Of a stretch of DNA of 64,000 bases, positions 59,982 to 64,000 are shown one piece after another. This DNA comes from Lichina pygmaea (Eukaryota > Ascomycota > Lichinomycetes > Lichinales > Lichinaceae): positions 372,001-436,000 of the forward strand of contig OY730173.1 in the NCBI GenBank assembly GCA_963422465.1, given 5' to 3'. The stretch's first letter is position 1, and each line of letters begins with the position of its first letter. Under the pieces are notes generated by a model that worked only from the letters and a program-made list of their open reading frames with translations, did not search any database and was not told where the DNA came from. A program made the translations under genes and the position numbers.

Positions 59982-61043
59982 CACGGACAGTGACGACGAT
60001 GGTAGGGCAGGTACGGCCGGTAGCGGTGGCGGCGGCGGCGGCGGCGGCGGTGACGTCGACGGTGTTGCCCGGGCGTGTTCGGTCGACTCGGCACCGTGGC
60101 GGCGCCGACGACGCTTCGCCGGAGGAAGGGCCGGCTCGGGCTGGCCGAACGGACGGTCCGTCGACAGCGCGTCCGATTGCCGGCCGCGTCGCCGCTTGGG
60201 ATTTTCGCTCGGCGGGTCGGTCGCTTTGCCGGTGCGGGCTCTGGTCGCCGTGGTCGGCCGTCGCGCAACGTCCGGGGATGCTGCGGCCGGTTTGCGCTCG
60301 GGCTCGCGCTCGGGCTCGGGCTCGGGCTCGCGCTCGCGTCGACCGACGTGGTCCTGCCGGCGATCGACGACGCTCGGGATGTCGTCGTCCGGGGGCGTGA
60401 CCTGCCCGTACCGCGACCAGATCGGGCCACACGCCGTTTCGACGGCGAGCGGCAACGGCGACGCTTGACGGGTCGTCTCGGCGGTGGCGCGCGGCCAGGC
60501 GCCGGGAAAGGCACCCTTCGTCATCATCATCATCATCATCGTCATCATCAACGTCGTCGGTGGCACCGGCGAGCGTTCCTTCGGAGGCGACAGCATGCCG
60601 GGCGCCGGGGCGATTCCAACGTCGGTCGGCGGGCCGGTCCACATGGCGGCCGGGGCGATGGCGGCAGGGAGGGTCGGCGCCGCCACGGCCGTCGAGGCGT
60701 CGGCGACGTACTTCGAACCCGATCCGAGCCCGTCGTCTGCCATGTCCGCACCGAAGATGGGAGGCGACAGCACGGTCGAAGACAGGCCAAAGAACGGCGA
60801 CAGAGCATCGGAGTCTTCCATGGCGCGGACGAACGGATCGAGCGAGGCCGCGATCGCCGGCTGCATCGCACACGGCTCGCGCAGCGCCAGTTCGGCCCTG
60901 GCGCCAGCGTCGGTCAGGCTCTTGCCGCCGTTCAAACTGGCCTGGCCCGCCCTGAAGGACTTCTCGAACAGGTCGTGTTGCCCGTCCATGTCGAGGTCGG
61001 GCGTCAGCAAGGTCGGCGTCCGGCTCTGGACAGCCATGGCCAT
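59331..61043 (-). CDS. ATF/CREB-type bZIP transcription factor
   Basis: A single exon of 570 aa from MAMAVQSRTPTLLTPDLDMD. The bZIP is at about residues 380-445: basic region KRNRFLERNRVAASKCRQKK, then a leucine zipper (LEGRARSLQMERDRLGIVVG, LKDEVLFLKGEMLKH) and the ATF-type extension SNCGCERIRHYL. The NxxAAxxCR signature is complete. Flanks are low-complexity: a poly-Met run from (ATG)n at 60525-60550, an E/P/R run (60300-60350), poly-Pro and poly-Ala (59945-59985). SRYGQVTPPDDD resembles a motif of Atf1-like fungal factors. Such proteins act in the nucleus downstream of the stress MAPK and bind CRE-like sites. The exact paralogue (AtfA, AtfB or Atf21 type) is not settled. Confidence 0.88.
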
Positions 61044-63757
61044 CCTTCGTCGACGGAGGCGCCGACGAGGTTCCCGACGCGGTCTGGAACGTGTTTCTCC
61101 CCGCTCGCGACGGGCTCGAACCGAAGAGGCGCGAGCCGGTCGTACGGACAGTCAGTCTCGGCGTCGATCCGACGCGATCCGTACCGAGCTTTCATAACAT
61201 CGGCCCCGTCAGCTGCAAGTTCTCCAGACGTTCGAGGCGGCACGGCGGGTGGTCACAACCTGGCGGAGGGAACTCGAGAGGCAAGCGGACGTCTTCCTGG
61301 TGCCGAACGGACGGTGGCGGACCCAAGAACGACCGTTGCCCGTCAGGCTCCGATGACGGTCGAGAAGCACTTCAAGAGACTAGGGGGCCACCGGTCGAGG
61401 ACGGTTGTCGCCGTCGTCCTCCGAGCGTTACCACCTGACGGCCCGGATGGAGGAAGGAGGATCCGAACGACGAATCCAGAAGCAGTTGAAAGTCTTGCAG
61501 ACGAGTGGCGCCACTCCGTGAGCCAAGGGCAAGATGGGGAAGATGGGAAAGCCAGGAGGGTGAGTGGGGAGCCAATTCCGCCATGCGCGTCCAGGCGTGT
61601 CGGGCCCGCACGGCGCCGTACACCGTACGAAGTACGGAAGCGGTCGGGACGAATCGGTTGACGTCGGCTAGACGGCGGAGCCGCTATCCGACAGCAGCGA
61701 CCTCACTCTCGTGGTCGTGGTCGAAGCTCGTCACAGACGTGCACGGGGATGGGTCTCGCGACGGTGTCGATCTGGTTCTGCTCGGCCGAGAACCGGTGCG
61801 ACGCTTTCCCCGGAGGCTGTGGTCGGCCGTCGCGGTCTTTGGCCGGTCAGAGGCCTGCTGGATCAACGCAGCCGGACCAGACGGTTCAGCACCAGCAGCG
61901 GCCGCAAGCAGCTCCAGCAGCAGCAAGGACAGCAACAACAACCACGGTCCGTCGCTGCTGTCGCTGCTGTCGCCACCGGGCCTTGGCCGAGAGAGCTCGG
62001 ACGAGGCTCCCCGTTCCGCGACGCCTCAAGCACCCTGCACCGTCCCGGTGCAACCCTCTCGCTATCAGGCAAGTCTTTTCTTAAGGGGAAGGTGAGCCGA
62101 TAACCCGAGTGGAAACGGAATCAAGTCGAGCTGACTTCCTTGGCTTGGCTTGATCTGACCGAGCTACTGTACTATGAAAGCGTAAATAGGTGGGGGTTAA
62201 GGTCTAATCTACCCCGCCAACGATTTGAGAACGACGGTGCTCCTCCAGCGAAGGGACGCCCAAGTCCAGGGGCGCTCTAGGTGCAATGAATGCCAAGGCT
62301 GTCACTAGCCGCCCCATCTTCCCCGCCTATCTGACCGCCCGCCCTTTCGCCCCTCCCCTCCCCCTCAAGGTGTCTCCCGGACCTTCAAGAGCGCCACTGC
62401 CCCACCCACAGTAGTCGCTGTGCTACGCGCAAGCGGCCACCCCGCACTCGTACCTTCGCGCCTCGTTGGGGGAGGGAGGAAGTCGGGTCTGCTGAAGGAC
62501 CTGCTGGTCCGTGGGCTCGACGCGTAACGTATGTACGGAGTATCACGTACAGTACGAGTGGGTCCAAGATTCCATCGTCTTCTCCGGGTCACGTGATCTG
62601 AGTTGAGCCTCGGCATCTCAGATGCGGGGTCGCATGCATGGCATTTCATCGAGAATGCGATCGGTCTTGGACGCTTCGGACCACAACTCCGAAAGACCCT
62701 TTGGCGAGCGGAAGATTCATCCGGAACGGAGAACGCCGAAGCCGACTAAGCTCCACAGGTACCACGGTCCCCCCGGTCCACCCCCCGGTCCACCCCCCGG
62801 CCCACCCCCCGGCCTGAGAGCGTATCGCCCACGTCCGAACCGCGAACGATGGAAGGGATGGTGTTCTTGTGCGCCTCTCGTGTGGAGCACGTGGGCTTCT
62901 TGCGACTTTCGTACTTGTTTCAATCTCCACGCAATCAACCCAGCAGATCCACAATGAATGCCAGAGGTCCCGAGGACTGGGTTTTCGTCGTTGCTGGTCC
63001 GGCGTACAGTACGAGTACGGGCAGGTTCCGCCGAGCTGTCTTTCTTCCAGGGCCACGTCATTGGGGAACTGATATCAGTGCCGGCCAACCGAGCCCTGTT
63101 GTGCTGGTTCGCGTCGTCGACATGGCTTTTTCGCTGCTGTTATCAAGACCTTGGCAGAGACGGAGTGCGGGGGAGAGAGGTGATGGCGGCTGTCCGAGTT
63201 GCCAACGATGGAGGACACGAGGGCGGGACGGCGCACCAGAGGAATCCGTAGCAGCAGTACTTACGTACATACGTACGAGCACTTTCGTAGATTGCCTGTG
63301 TCCAGCTGGTGAACGATCCACTTGTTGCTGCTGCAAAGCTGCAAAGCTGCAAAGCTGGAGGTACGAGTATCATGATTACGGGCCATCAGTCGTGTCCGGT
63401 CGTGCCGGTCTGGCATCCAGACTATTTGATATCTCTACACGCTCTGGTAGATGACTTTCTCCGCAGGATATTTAAACCCGGCCCCTCGCGGTCAGCTGCC
63501 AGAATCACTACTCGTACGGTATGCAGGAGTACGGAGCTCGGAGCTCGGAGCCCCGTCGGCCCGACCAGCTGCCGTGGCCGAGGGTCACTCTACTCGTAGG
63601 AGAAGATCGAGGGACTCGGAGGCTGTAGAAGTAGCTACTGTACGGAAGTACTGTACATACGTACGTAGCTTCGTCGTTGTTGGTAGGAGGCCAATCGATC
63701 CTCCACTCATGATTAATTATTGCATCTGTGAGATTGCCCAGGATAACCCTGCCAAAC
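61044..63757. other. spacer upstream of the bZIP gene, no gene seen
   Basis: 61044-62100 is GC-rich and may be a long 5' leader or promoter, with CAG-rich words near 61900-61950. 62520-62560 and 63250-63290 hold GTAC clusters. Frames up to 201 codons (62849-63454, plus) have no domain features. Confidence 0.4.
62774..62815. repeat. 12-bp minisatellite CCCCCCGGTCCA
   Basis: Three to four tandem units in spacer DNA. Confidence 0.85.
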
Positions 63758-64000
63758 TCACTTTGAATCCAAGTTTATTGTGAAGAGAGGATACACTACG
63801 GAGTACCCTGCAGTAGAATAGGATAACAGTAGGGTAGGTTCACCATGGCAGATGAGGAAGATGAGCCATGCAACATTATAATCAACTTTACTGGTACGGT
63901 GGAGACACTTCCCGTTCTCAGACCCGAGAAAGATGAAACCCTTCTTGTCCCTCCATCTGGATGTCCAACCAGGACAGCGCATTCAAAGAACAGACAAAAA
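63758..64000 (-). other. AT-rich edge sequence, possible end of another element or gene
   Basis: Composition turns AT-rich in the last 300 bp. A 74-codon minus frame (63758-63982; FIFLGSENGKCLHRTS, VAWLIFLICHGEP) enters from the right edge. It is not recognised and is cut off by the window. Confidence 0.25.

Noticed and set aside
60075-61661. 528-codon plus-strand ORF
   Set aside because: It is antisense to the bZIP gene; the open frame follows from GC-rich codon usage and the protein is Arg/Gly low-complexity.
1-64000. tRNA or rRNA genes
   Set aside because: No stretch with convincing A and B boxes plus a foldable cloverleaf, and no rRNA-like conserved sequence, was seen on reading; a tRNAscan-SE and Infernal run would settle it.

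Overview
The window is fungal nuclear DNA, most likely from a filamentous ascomycete of the Sordariomycetes, perhaps Hypocreales. The evidence is short introns (about 50-170 nt) with GT..AG ends, pyrimidine-rich promoters, GC-rich genes, a Chs7-type chitin synthase chaperone, a Tad-clade LINE, a TAM/LaeA-like methyltransferase and a giant DUF6606-DUF3638-DUF3645 protein. The exact order and species are inference.

Layout. 1-7.3 kb is a pile of A-rich, CpG-poor LINE copies in both orientations, with a GC-rich island between two of them. 7.3-9.8 kb is repeat-rich spacer. Conserved genes follow: a Clg1-type Pho85 cyclin (9.8-11.8, minus); a poly-C-bracketed fragment of a second LINE family (12.7-13.2); an alpha/beta hydrolase of the DUF676 type (13.7-16.1, minus); chs7 (17.5-18.7, minus); a gene-poor 7 kb stretch; a Ptc1-like PP2C phosphatase (25.8-28.1, minus); a doubtful membrane-protein gene (29-30.2, minus); ESCRT-III vps2 (30.2-31.2, minus) divergent from the mitofusin fzo1 (31.5-34.7, plus); a repeat-rich spacer with an orphan LINE tail; a single-pass Skg6-like membrane protein (37.4-39.4, minus); a 5 kb spacer with a MITE-like element; a TAM methyltransferase (44.3-46.1, minus) split by eleven introns; the 3,236-residue DUF3638 protein (46.6-56.6, minus); and an ATF/CREB bZIP factor (59.3-61.0, minus). 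Most conserved genes are on the minus strand; fzo1 is the exception.

The genes are single housekeeping or regulatory loci (cell wall trafficking, endosome, mitochondrial fusion, cell cycle/phosphate kinase, stress phosphatase and stress bZIP). They do not form an obvious cluster or operon-like unit. For eight genes I joined exons by hand. Every complete model sums to a multiple of three and rebuilds family-typical sequence over the junctions, which is strong internal support. Spacers are unusually rich in GTAC/TACGTA/CGTACG words, minisatellites and G/C homopolymers.

The most interesting points are: SF2/SecA-like ATPase motifs in the giant DUF3638 protein, with an intron cutting the P-loop; the micro-exon array of the methyltransferase; the nested LINE pile with its contrasting base composition; a triplicated segment at and behind the fzo1 3' end; a 135-bp dispersed repeat; and a 143-bp TA-flanked inverted-repeat element.
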